From NCBI GenBank assembly GCA_900553205.1, contig USCK01000121.1:1-5732 (forward strand): 5,732 bases of DNA, written 5' to 3'. Under the pieces are notes generated by a model. The model searched no databases, was not told where the DNA came from, and saw only the letters and a list, made by a program, of their open reading frames with translations. Shown here in pieces: positions 1-5,732 of this stretch. How positions within the stretch are numbered: the first letter of the stretch is position 1; every line of letters begins with the position of its first letter. This DNA is from an uncultured bacterium (GTDB taxonomy: Bacteria; Cyanobacteriota; Vampirovibrionia; Gastranaerophilales; Gastranaerophilaceae). Made by a program: the position numbers and the translations under genes.

Positions 1-324
1 AACCATATCCACACCTTTTTGTAATACCAAATCACACATTTCTCTGGCATTCTCTGCCGGATAAGTATCGTCACCATCTATCATCAGATAACAATCTGCA
101 TCAATATCTCTAAACATGCTACGGATGACATTACCTTTTCCTTGTCTGTATTCGTATTTGACAATGGCTCCTGCTTTTCTAGCTATTTCATCCGTTCCAT
201 CTGTCGAATTATTGTCATACACATAAATATCAGCTTCTGGCAAAGCCTTTTTGTAGTCATTCACTACCTTTGCTATGGTTTTACTTTCATTGTAGCAAGG
301 TATTAAAACAGCGATTTTATTCAT
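1..324 (-). CDS. GT2 glycosyltransferase, polyprenyl-phosphate-sugar synthase-like (N-terminal part, runs off window)
   Basis: Only the first 108 codons are present; the gene continues past position 1. Translation from the ATG at 324 gives a classic GT-A/GT2 N-terminus. A first beta strand leads into IPCYNE (residues 8-13), followed by the nucleotide-binding segment YDNNSTDGT (36-44), the basic stretch RQGKGNVIRSMF (60-71) and the metal-binding motif DGDD (84-87) followed by TYPAE. The combination of GKGNV with DGDDTY is typical of the dolichyl/undecaprenyl-phosphate glucose or mannose synthase-like branch. Such enzymes transfer a sugar from a nucleotide donor to a polyprenyl phosphate at the cytoplasmic membrane face. 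The start is four bases after the stop of the preceding membrane-protein gene, with an A-rich leader and no Shine-Dalgarno sequence. GT2 membership is secure; the polyprenyl-phosphate acceptor is inferred from motif resemblance and from the membrane-protein neighbour. Any C-terminal membrane segments, which would help decide, are outside the window. Confidence 0.9.
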   Translation of the reverse strand, partial: MNKIAVLIPCYNESKTIAKVVNDYKKALPEADIYVYDNNSTDGTDEIARKAGAIVKYEYRQGKGNVIRSMFRDIDADCYLMIDGDDTYPAENAREMCDLVLQKGVDMV

Positions 325-328
325 AATT

Positions 329-1591
329 CTATTTTTTATCTGTTTTAAATAATTTCTTTCTGTCGGTTGTATAATAAATAAAAAGTAATAAACTGAAAAG
401 AGATAATAATCCGGCTCTCCATGTAAACCATCCATGCTGTATGGAATGGTTCCGGAGAACCAAGAACCATATAGGAACAATCAGTGCAATTAATAATAGC
501 CAACTATATTCTTTAAAGGTTTGTTTACTTTTTAATATTTTCAAATAGATTCCCAAGCAAAGTAAGATTCCGATGATACCTGCATAAAGTAAAGGAAGTA
601 AGCCTTTAGCCTTGATATTTATCCAGATAAAATTCAGAATATTGGGTATGGTCATTTCCATGCCTTTATATTGGTTTGAGGTTCTGAGTTCTGCACTTTG
701 CATGGCATCTGCTAAAATGTTGTTTCCTGTCAATAAATATCCTATCATCCATTTAGATGCCCAAAGCAAGCCATATCCCAAAGCCCAGGCTATACTAATA
801 GCTATTACTATTTTCCATGTGTCTTTAGGGTGTTTTGTCAGCATATATACAATAAGTGGTAATCCTAAAGTAAGTTGTGGGGTGGTTAGGAAATCTAAGT
901 AGCTGGTGATTCCTCCAATAATGAAGAATGTACCAAGTATGTTTGCATCCGATTTCGTTAACATTGGTATTTTCATCAGTAATATCATGCTGATAAATGC
1001 AATGTAAAAACAGGTCGAGAACTGCATTGAGTAAGGTACAATTGGAAAGTTTATAAGTAGTAATGATAGTCCGAATAGGCAAGCTGTTCCTGTAGAGATT
1101 TCATGTGCTAGTAACCATATAATCGAAATAATCAGCATTGTAAAAATTATATAGTTTAGTATGCGTATTTGTGGATAAGTCAATATAGTTAGTAATGGGC
1201 GTAAAGTAACTTGGTAACCTTGCCAGTATCTTCCATAACTACTTTTCTCCAAGTCCTCGGTTTCCCCTTGAGCTACTTTTTCCGTGTCATAAGCTAAATC
1301 CATAAAGTTTTTGGATTTATAGTCATAATTCATCATTCCAGCTTCTATAGGATGCTTACTATCTGCTGAGATGGCTAAATTTAGCATATAAGTATCTGTA
1401 AAATTATCCATCTGGAATAGCTTGAAATTGAAGAATTTCTTATATAATCCTTCTTTTTGTAAAGTATGTGTAGAGGTAATTACGTTTTCTTTGATTGATG
1501 ATTGTGGTATGGTGTGTACGCCAATAATTAATCCTGTAAATAGAATTAATAAAGTGGAATAGCTTATGATAATTTTTTTTAATAAGTTCAT
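329..1591 (-). CDS. polytopic membrane protein, probable GT-C-like glycosyltransferase (or polymerase) of a polysaccharide locus
   Basis: This 420-residue integral membrane protein has one N-terminal hydrophobic segment (about 7-27), then roughly 115 mostly polar residues, then about nine further hydrophobic segments (near 144-162, 168-186, 190-206, 217-235, 238-251, 260-284, 333-350, 364-379, 393-408) and a lysine-rich tail. A long loop after the first segment fits the GT-C architecture, in which an extracytoplasmic loop carries the acidic catalytic residue; acidic candidates are D62, D66 and E83. Other recognisable stretches are RYWQGYQ (121-127) followed by LRPLL (130-134), and NHSIQHGWFTWR (381-392), which resembles the conserved HxxFTxR-like block I associate with bacterial GT-C-like proteins. 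Its start overlaps the stop of the upstream GT4 gene by four bases, and the downstream GT2 gene starts after a 4-base gap, which supports a donor-synthase and transferase partnership. The exact function is not recognised: a Wzy-type polymerase is the main alternative. The membrane nature is certain; GT-C is an inference. Confidence 0.85.
   Translation of the reverse strand: MNLLKKIIISYSTLLILFTGLIIGVHTIPQSSIKENVITSTHTLQKEGLYKKFFNFKLFQMDNFTDTYMLNLAISADSKHPIEAGMMNYDYKSKNFMDLAYDTEKVAQGETEDLEKSSYGRYWQGYQVTLRPLLTILTYPQIRILNYIIFTMLIISIIWLLAHEISTGTACLFGLSLLLINFPIVPYSMQFSTCFYIAFISMILLMKIPMLTKSDANILGTFFIIGGITSYLDFLTTPQLTLGLPLIVYMLTKHPKDTWKIVIAISIAWALGYGLLWASKWMIGYLLTGNNILADAMQSAELRTSNQYKGMEMTIPNILNFIWINIKAKGLLPLLYAGIIGILLCLGIYLKILKSKQTFKEYSWLLLIALIVPIWFLVLRNHSIQHGWFTWRAGLLSLFSLLLFIYYTTDRKKLFKTDKK
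1588..1591 (-). other. ATGA stop/start overlap between GT4 and polytopic membrane protein genes
   Basis: This is the third consecutive ATGA junction. The TGA stop of the GT4 gene overlaps the ATG of the membrane-protein gene. The new frame starts with a strongly hydrophobic segment (residues 7-27), so membrane targeting would begin directly after reinitiation. An A8 tract in the coding strand (plus-strand T8 at 1573-1580) falls in codons 4-7. Confidence 0.85.
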
Positions 1592-2820
1592 GGTTGTTTA
1601 TAGTTTAAAACCTTGTGATATAATTCAAGCATTTGTAACGCTTTATTGTCCCAAGACAGTTCTTGTTGTCTTTTATAGCATCCTTCGGCAAGTTTCTGAA
1701 GAGTGGGGCGATTTTGATATAGGTAATTAATTTTCTGTGCAAAATTTGTTATAGACAGATTGGGAGTAGATAAAGGAATCTTAATTCCCACCTCCTCGTT
1801 GACTGAATCACCTTGTCCACAAGTATCAAAGCAAACTATAGGTAAGTTATTTCCAATAGCTTCTAAAACGACATGTGGAGTTCCTTCTGCTACACTGGTA
1901 AAGAAAAACAGATCACTTTCCTGCATGATTTTTTGTACTTCCTCATGTGATACAGCTCCATACCATTTACACTGGGGTTCGATACCCAGATTTTTCGCTA
2001 AAGCTTGGTAGGGAAGATTGTTTCCTCCTCCTACAATATGTAATTTGATATGAGGATTTTTAGTTTTAGCAATACTTTGTAATGCTAAACTCAATTGTTT
2101 TCTGAAATCCATTTTTCCTACCCAAAGTACATCCAAATATTCTTTTCTTGATTTGTCAATAATTGGATGTTCCTGAATATAGCAACCGGTTTCATTTAAT
2201 AGTGGAGATTCAATCTGAAAATATTTTTTGAAAGTATGCTGCGAATTGGATGATGCTGATATTACGAATGAGGCCCGTTCTGTTGCCAATCGTACTCTTT
2301 TTGCATGTTGAAGTTGCCATTTGGTAATGGTATTTTTCAGTTGCATAAATAATTTCGTTTTTAAACTGGCTCCCTCTAAATAAGCCATTGGGAAACTTTC
2401 CTTGGCATCCACCGGTCCCCATACAAAGGGGATATTGGAAATCTTCCATAAATATCCCGGTTCACGGAAACCAATCATATTTAATTGATGCAGAATGTCA
2501 ATATTCGTTTGTTGGCAAATATCCTTTGCTATCTGGTAAGTTTTCCATTGCCATCCTTTATAGTATTTATAGAAACGCCAATCACCCTGATTCCAGCACA
2601 TTTTGCGTATTTCTTCTGAAACAGGATTGTAATAGAAATGCATATTTTTCCCTTGTGGAAGTGTCTGAATAACTTCTTCTATATTATCTTGAAACTCCCC
2701 TTCTGTAATAATGTGTAGTTCACAATATTTGGCAAGATTTATGCACCAGTTCCATGCCATTCCAGGTTCGCTACCCATATTGGGGGAACACGCGTATGCA
2801 TTGATTAAAATAGAAATCAT
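1588..2820 (-). CDS. GT4-family glycosyltransferase (GT-B fold)
   Basis: This complete 410-residue cytoplasmic glycosyltransferase should add one sugar from a nucleotide donor to the growing lipid-linked repeat unit, probably with retention of anomeric configuration as in GT4. The N-terminal Rossmann half begins ILINAYACSP and carries GSEPGMAWNW (16-25), whose glycine-rich loop sits where acceptor or phosphate contacts occur in GT-B enzymes. VWGPVDA (133-139) and an ER-rich helix near 180 follow. The C-terminal half opens with LWVGKMDFRKQ (232-242), then HIVGGGN (261-267), a WYG strand (286-288) and the diagnostic E-x7-E element EGTPHVVLE (E312 and E320), after which comes a GQGD loop (335-338). 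Length is normal for the family. The start overlaps the stop of the upstream gene in an ATGA, and the stop overlaps the next start in the same way, so translation is probably coupled on both sides. This gene is noticeably richer in G+C than the two genes upstream. Family is secure; donor sugar and linkage cannot be read from the sequence. Confidence 0.95.
   Translation of the reverse strand: MISILINAYACSPNMGSEPGMAWNWCINLAKYCELHIITEGEFQDNIEEVIQTLPQGKNMHFYYNPVSEEIRKMCWNQGDWRFYKYYKGWQWKTYQIAKDICQQTNIDILHQLNMIGFREPGYLWKISNIPFVWGPVDAKESFPMAYLEGASLKTKLFMQLKNTITKWQLQHAKRVRLATERASFVISASSNSQHTFKKYFQIESPLLNETGCYIQEHPIIDKSRKEYLDVLWVGKMDFRKQLSLALQSIAKTKNPHIKLHIVGGGNNLPYQALAKNLGIEPQCKWYGAVSHEEVQKIMQESDLFFFTSVAEGTPHVVLEAIGNNLPIVCFDTCGQGDSVNEEVGIKIPLSTPNLSITNFAQKINYLYQNRPTLQKLAEGCYKRQQELSWDNKALQMLELYHKVLNYKQP
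2817..2820 (-). other. ATGA stop/start overlap between CAP59-like and GT4 glycosyltransferase genes
   Basis: TCAT on the plus strand gives ATGA on the coding strand, joining the TGA of the CAP59-like gene to the ATG of the GT4 gene. This junction also coincides with the step from very AT-rich to moderately AT-rich DNA, so if the two cassettes were joined by recombination, the reading-frame overlap was kept or created at the join. Confidence 0.85.
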
Positions 2821-3695
2821 TTTTGTAAAAATGTTTTTATTCTTTTGAGAATTGTACTTAGTGTATTTTGATATTTTATTTTCATATTTGGATTAATGTA
2901 TGTACGGTTGTATCCTCTTTTTTTTAGTTCTGTATGAAGGCTAACATGCTCACATTTTACTTCAACTCCTCCATAAAGATTATCAATAACGAAGTAACGT
3001 AAATTTTTTATTTGTTCATATTTATAAATTGCTAATCCTCCAAATGCAGAAAATACTCGTATAAATGGCATGTTATAACTTAAATTGGCCCATATATATC
3101 TATTTTGATTTATTGTTATTTCCGATTGTGGTCTATCTTCTGTTCCGTCCTCAATTAATGCATAAGTGTCATGATATCTTTTTTTTAGGTGAGGAGAACG
3201 AGAATAACTGTTTGATGCAATAACATCCCATTCTTGGTCTGTCCCAAAAGATGATATAACTCCTTTTATATTAATTTTTGCAACATCTAAATCTACTATA
3301 ATAATATAATCTGATTTTAAGTTATGAGAATTAATGTATTCTAAATATTGATTCCTATACTCTGCCATTTTTTGGATTCTCCTTCTACTATTAGAACTAT
3401 TATATTCTTTGGGAATAGGAATTTCCTTAAATTTATCTTCTTTATAATTAGCTACATGTACATGTATGTTTTTGTTATTTTTAGCCCAATGTTGTAAAAC
3501 TGTTTTTGTACTATCATGACTATTGTTCTCGAATACGATGACTGTATATTTTTTGAAGTAAGATCCAATTTTCTCTATAACAGGGATATTGTGTTGTAAA
3601 TTATATGCACAATCTCTGACAATACTACAAAAAATTACATCTTTATTTTTGATATTATTTATTCCTTCTTTATAAAGAGAGCTGAAAGAATTCAT
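2817..3695 (-). CDS. glycosyltransferase resembling the CAP59/GT69 mannosyltransferase group
   Basis: This 292-residue soluble protein reads as a GT-A-type glycosyltransferase. Visible elements are an opening strand VIFCSIVRDCA (20-30), ENNSHDST (56-63) in the nucleotide-binding position, an arginine run RRR (104-106) leading into MAEYRNQYLE (110-119), a DLD metal-binding motif at 135-137 after a hydrophobic strand, SAFGGLAIYK (216-225) and CEHVSLH (248-254). This order (ENNSxD, a YRN helix, DLD, FGGLAIY, CEHVxLH) is what I recall from fungal capsule mannosyltransferases of the CAP59 type and their bacterial relatives. I could not run a profile search to confirm it. The C-terminus (about 278-292) is a basic amphipathic stretch that could touch the membrane. 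Both ends overlap neighbours by an ATGA, and no other nearby in-frame ATG competes for the start. Coding DNA is very AT-rich, with two A8 tracts in the coding strand (2918-2925 and 3179-3186) that are read through in frame. Donor and acceptor are unknown. Confidence 0.88.
   Translation of the reverse strand: MNSFSSLYKEGINNIKNKDVIFCSIVRDCAYNLQHNIPVIEKIGSYFKKYTVIVFENNSHDSTKTVLQHWAKNNKNIHVHVANYKEDKFKEIPIPKEYNSSNSRRRIQKMAEYRNQYLEYINSHNLKSDYIIIVDLDVAKINIKGVISSFGTDQEWDVIASNSYSRSPHLKKRYHDTYALIEDGTEDRPQSEITINQNRYIWANLSYNMPFIRVFSAFGGLAIYKYEQIKNLRYFVIDNLYGGVEVKCEHVSLHTELKKRGYNRTYINPNMKIKYQNTLSTILKRIKTFLQK
3692..3695 (-). other. ATGA stop/start overlap between acyltransferase and CAP59-like glycosyltransferase genes
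   Basis: The plus strand reads TCAT. On the coding strand ATGA holds the start of the downstream gene (3695-3693) and the TGA stop of the upstream gene (3694-3692). With no Shine-Dalgarno sequence visible, termination-reinitiation coupling is the likely route of translation for the downstream gene. Coupling is inferred; the overlap is seen directly. Confidence 0.85.
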
Positions 3696-4636
3696 TTTAT
3701 ATATTTAGGATTAAGGTGATTTTTTATCATATTTGTAACTCTACTTGCAATTTTATTGCACAAATATGCAACTAATAAGATGCTAATTATTGATATTATT
3801 ATTTTATAAGGCCATTTTATATTTGTTTGTTTAATGAGATTTATAATTGTAATTTGTGTGACATATATTTCAAGGGTTAAATTTGATATGTAGGAAAGAA
3901 TATTTTTTATTTTATTGGAAATAGATATACTTGATATGTAGAAAGCACTTTGTAAAGCATAATGGATAAATATAAAAAGTATCAGAGGTTGAATGATAAA
4001 TTGCCAGAATATAAGTGTCGGATACACTTCTGATAATTCTTTGTATGCATAAAAAATTATTATAGATATTAGGCAATAAATGATAGAAAGCTTATTGTAT
4101 AAGATTGTTTTACCTTTTGTGTAAAATCCATATAAGAAGAATAAGAAACAATAAAACCATATTTTGATTCCGCCCTCGTCCATAACAATTTGTGTATGAT
4201 TTACATAGAATAGATAATAAATACTATGTATGATACTAATCGTAATTACTGATAATGTCCTGAATATAGTAAATTGTTTGTTTAATATGTAAAATATAAT
4301 ATAGAATATTAACAGGGCATTTATAAACCAAAATGAAGTTGGGTATATAAAATTATAGATTTTTATATCTTTAATTAATAAAAGAAGTATTGTTCCAATC
4401 CATATGCTTGGCATTATTCGAGTCCATTTATTGATTAACCATTCTCCTTTATATTTCTCTGATTTTATAGATGATAAATAACCGCTGCAGAAAAAAAATA
4501 ATGAGTTACCTAATATCCCTCCAATAAATAATTTGTCAATTGGCATTGGCGCAAAAGATTTAAAATGAAACCATGTAATAAATATGGTTGCGAGGACTTT
4601 TAGAATAGTGATATGATTATAATATAATATTCTCAT
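3692..4636 (-). CDS. acyltransferase-3 family membrane protein (OafA/OatA-like O-acyltransferase)
   Basis: This 314-residue protein with about ten hydrophobic segments probably transfers an acetyl or other acyl group to a hydroxyl of the polysaccharide or its lipid-linked precursor. The family signature is clear. K13 and H24 form the R/K-x10-H motif of the first membrane segment. FFFCSGYL (47-54) matches the FFxxSGf/y block, R73 in TRIMPSIW is the family's RI-P arginine, and FWFINALLIFY (102-112) matches the usual W-F-L-x-A-L element. Near the end, ISNLTLEIYVTQ (250-261) corresponds to the terminal S-x-x-x-x-x-IYLxH block, but the last position is Q instead of the common H. There is no appended SGNH domain, so this is the short acyltransferase-only form, slightly shorter than many relatives. 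It follows the upstream glycosyltransferase after 11 bases with no Shine-Dalgarno sequence and overlaps the next gene by ATGA. The DNA is the most AT-rich in the window; one sampled 60-base line has only 11 G or C. The acyl group and target sugar are unknown. Confidence 0.92.
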   Translation of the reverse strand: MRILYYNHITILKVLATIFITWFHFKSFAPMPIDKLFIGGILGNSLFFFCSGYLSSIKSEKYKGEWLINKWTRIMPSIWIGTILLLLIKDIKIYNFIYPTSFWFINALLIFYIIFYILNKQFTIFRTLSVITISIIHSIYYLFYVNHTQIVMDEGGIKIWFYCFLFFLYGFYTKGKTILYNKLSIIYCLISIIIFYAYKELSEVYPTLIFWQFIIQPLILFIFIHYALQSAFYISSISISNKIKNILSYISNLTLEIYVTQITIINLIKQTNIKWPYKIIISIISILLVAYLCNKIASRVTNMIKNHLNPKYIK

Positions 4637-4647
4637 CTTGTAATGAA

Positions 4648-5541
4648 TTAGCTGTGTATAATGTACATAAGTCTACTATATAACCTTATAAGTATTGTAT
4701 TGTAAGACATTGCGGATTTATAAAGTTGTCTATTTATGTTGATGTCATCAGGATAGGTTATGTTTTTAGTTCCATCAATATCAAATTCATATTTAAATCT
4801 ACTCCATTTCTTACAATTGGTGCCTTCTCCGTCAAATCCGTTATTTTTTACTTTACTTATAATTGGAAATAGTGAGAACTTATTTTGTAAAAATTGGGAA
4901 AAACAAAAGCGAATAGCCCAAGAATTCCCCCATCCTTCTTTCACAGAACGTAACATTCTAAAGCAATCTGATCCTCCCCATTTATTAAAGGCTTTTCCTA
5001 ATTTAGAGTACTTATCCCAGTCTTTTAGTTCCCAGTCTACACTATTCCATCTATCTGCCCATGTGCCCCACCCCCACGAACTACTACGAGTACAAAAATA
5101 AGTATCGTATTTATATCCTTTAGGTATTTTTACTTTATTGGAATATCCACAGATTGAAAAAACTTGTTTTTCATCTTTATATTTATCAAGTCCTTGATTC
5201 ATATACGCAAGGAAATTGCTAGCAAAAACTAAATCATCTTCTAATACAATTGCTTTTCCATACTTATTTATTATTTGGGTAACTCCTTGAATAATAGAAT
5301 CTCCTAGTCCCTTATTTTTTATACTAAAAAAACAATTGACTGATTTAAACCCTTTTATGCTATTTGCGTACATTTGAACAGCATGAACTTTTTCTGATTC
5401 TCCTGGTTTATTGGTACGGGGACCATCTACGAAAATATATAAATCAGATTTTTTCGCTTCTTCATTTTGGAGTAATGATTGAACTGTGTTCTTTAATGCA
5501 TTAGGGCGATTAAAAGCAAAAATAATAACTGGTGCAAACAT
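4648..5541 (-). CDS. GT2/GnT-I-like glycosyltransferase with EDD motif
   Basis: This 297-residue protein begins APVIIFAFNRP (3-13), the usual opening of a GT-A family that shares features with GT2 and eukaryotic GnT-I (GT13). VDGPR (38-42) and NKGLG (76-80) follow, then the metal and nucleotide-binding motif EDD (101-103) after a hydrophobic strand IVL. An aromatic block SSWGWGTWADRW (154-165) and WGNSWAIRF (204-212) in the second half are characteristic of this bacterial subgroup and probably form the acceptor site. There is no signal peptide or clear membrane segment, although the last 15 residues are a basic, hydrophobic stretch compatible with peripheral membrane contact. The role is inferred to be addition of one sugar to the polysaccharide repeat unit on the cytoplasmic side. 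The start lies three bases after the stop of the acetyltransferase gene, with an A/T-rich leader lacking Shine-Dalgarno, as expected for Bacteroidota. Sugar specificity cannot be deduced. Confidence 0.92.
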   Translation of the reverse strand: MFAPVIIFAFNRPNALKNTVQSLLQNEEAKKSDLYIFVDGPRTNKPGESEKVHAVQMYANSIKGFKSVNCFFSIKNKGLGDSIIQGVTQIINKYGKAIVLEDDLVFASNFLAYMNQGLDKYKDEKQVFSICGYSNKVKIPKGYKYDTYFCTRSSSWGWGTWADRWNSVDWELKDWDKYSKLGKAFNKWGGSDCFRMLRSVKEGWGNSWAIRFCFSQFLQNKFSLFPIISKVKNNGFDGEGTNCKKWSRFKYEFDIDGTKNITYPDDININRQLYKSAMSYNTILIRLYSRLMYIIHS

Positions 5542-5544
5542 TTG

Positions 5545-5732
5545 TTAATTAATTTGGTAATATTCTGTATTTATTTTCCCGTTTTTAGATATAGTTTTAG
5601 CTGGTATTCCCACAGCCACACTGTTGTCAGAAATATCATTAACAACGACAGCTCCCGCTCCAATTATAACATTGTTTCCTATATTTGCATATTCCGGCGG
5701 ATACCCGTTCATCATTTCCGGTGATATCCGTT
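5545..5732 (-). CDS. hexapeptide-repeat (CysE/LbetaH-type) acetyltransferase, C-terminal part
   Basis: Only the last 61 codons are inside the window; the gene starts beyond 5732. The stop TAA is the complement of 5545-5547. The readable part ends a left-handed beta-helix: NIGNNVIIGAGAVVV (16-30) shows the [I/V]-G-x-x-x hexapeptide rhythm, then NDISDN and the near-invariant closing block VAVGIPAKTI (38-47), followed by a short polar tail. GAGAVV plus a GxPAK end is typical of serine-acetyltransferase-like and sugar O- or N-acetyltransferases that use acetyl-CoA. Enzymes of this shape in polysaccharide loci usually acetylate a sugar or nucleotide-amino-sugar; true cysteine biosynthesis (CysE) is less likely here because every neighbour makes polysaccharide. 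The catalytic histidine region is not in the window, so activity and substrate cannot be judged. It is three bases from the next start, so it belongs to the same operon. Confidence 0.9.
   Translation of the reverse strand, partial: RISPEMMNGYPPEYANIGNNVIIGAGAVVVNDISDNSVAVGIPAKTISKNGKINTEYYQIN

Noticed and set aside
325..328. possible promoter or terminator between the last two genes
   Set aside because: The gap is only four bases and contains no hairpin; the 11-base and 3-base gaps elsewhere are equally uninformative.
612..902. 96-codon plus-strand open frame
   Set aside because: It is antisense to the polytopic membrane protein gene; its hydrophobic stretches simply mirror membrane-segment codons on the other strand.
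825..1082. 85-codon minus-strand open frame inside the membrane protein gene
   Set aside because: It is an alternative frame within a continuous, well-structured gene; its translation is rich in H, T and Y with no domain-like pattern.
3453..3466. 14-base perfect palindrome TACATGTACATGTA
   Set aside because: It is internal to the CAP59-like gene and arises from the coding repeat His-Val-His-Val; there is no spacer loop and no reason to treat it as an operator or terminator.
4760..5101. 113-codon plus-strand open frame
   Set aside because: It lies wholly antisense to the well-supported EDD glycosyltransferase gene, its translation shows no domain-like pattern, and every real gene is on the minus strand.
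5542..5724. 60-codon plus-strand open frame
   Set aside because: It is antisense to the acetyltransferase C-terminus, whose hexapeptide repeats and GIPAK block are unmistakable on the minus strand.

Overview
This window is a fragment of a bacterial surface-polysaccharide (capsule, O-antigen or exopolysaccharide) biosynthesis locus. All seven genes lie on the minus strand, so the transcript reads from position 5732 down to 1. The low G+C, the A-rich leaders without recognisable Shine-Dalgarno sequences, and the gene mixture all suggest a member of the Bacteroidota, probably a Bacteroides-like gut anaerobe. That assignment is an inference, because no housekeeping gene or RNA gene is present to anchor it.

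In transcription order the genes are: (1) the C-terminal end of a hexapeptide-repeat (CysE/LbetaH-type) acetyltransferase, 5732-5545, cut by the window edge; (2) a GT2/GnT-I-like glycosyltransferase with an EDD motif, 5541-4648; (3) an integral membrane acyltransferase of the acyltransferase-3 (OafA/OatA-like) family, 4636-3692; (4) a glycosyltransferase resembling the CAP59/GT69 mannosyltransferase group, 3695-2817; (5) a GT-B fold, GT4-type glycosyltransferase, 2820-1588; (6) a polytopic membrane protein of about ten segments with a large non-membrane domain after the first segment, 1591-329, probably a GT-C-like transferase or possibly a polymerase; (7) the N-terminal 108 residues of a GT2 polyprenyl-phosphate-sugar-synthase-like enzyme, 324-1, cut by the other edge.

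The genes are packed extremely tightly. Only 18 bases are non-coding (5542-5544, 4637-4647 and 325-328), and three consecutive junctions are 4-base ATGA stop/start overlaps. This is clearly the interior of one operon. No promoter, terminator, RNA gene, mobile element, CRISPR array or repeat family is visible, and no stretch over 300 bases lacks a gene.

A plausible division of labour is as follows. Genes 2, 4 and 5 are cytoplasmic glycosyltransferases adding successive sugars to a lipid-linked repeat unit. Genes 1 and 3 decorate it with acetyl or other acyl groups. Genes 7 and 6 may form a pair in which 7 charges a polyprenyl phosphate with a sugar and 6 transfers that sugar on the outer face of the membrane. 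The initiating phosphoglycosyltransferase, flippase, an unambiguous polymerase and the nucleotide-sugar genes must lie outside the window. Base composition is mosaic: genes 3 and 4 are strikingly AT-rich, whereas genes 5 to 7 are clearly richer in G+C. This suggests the locus was assembled from cassettes of different origin.
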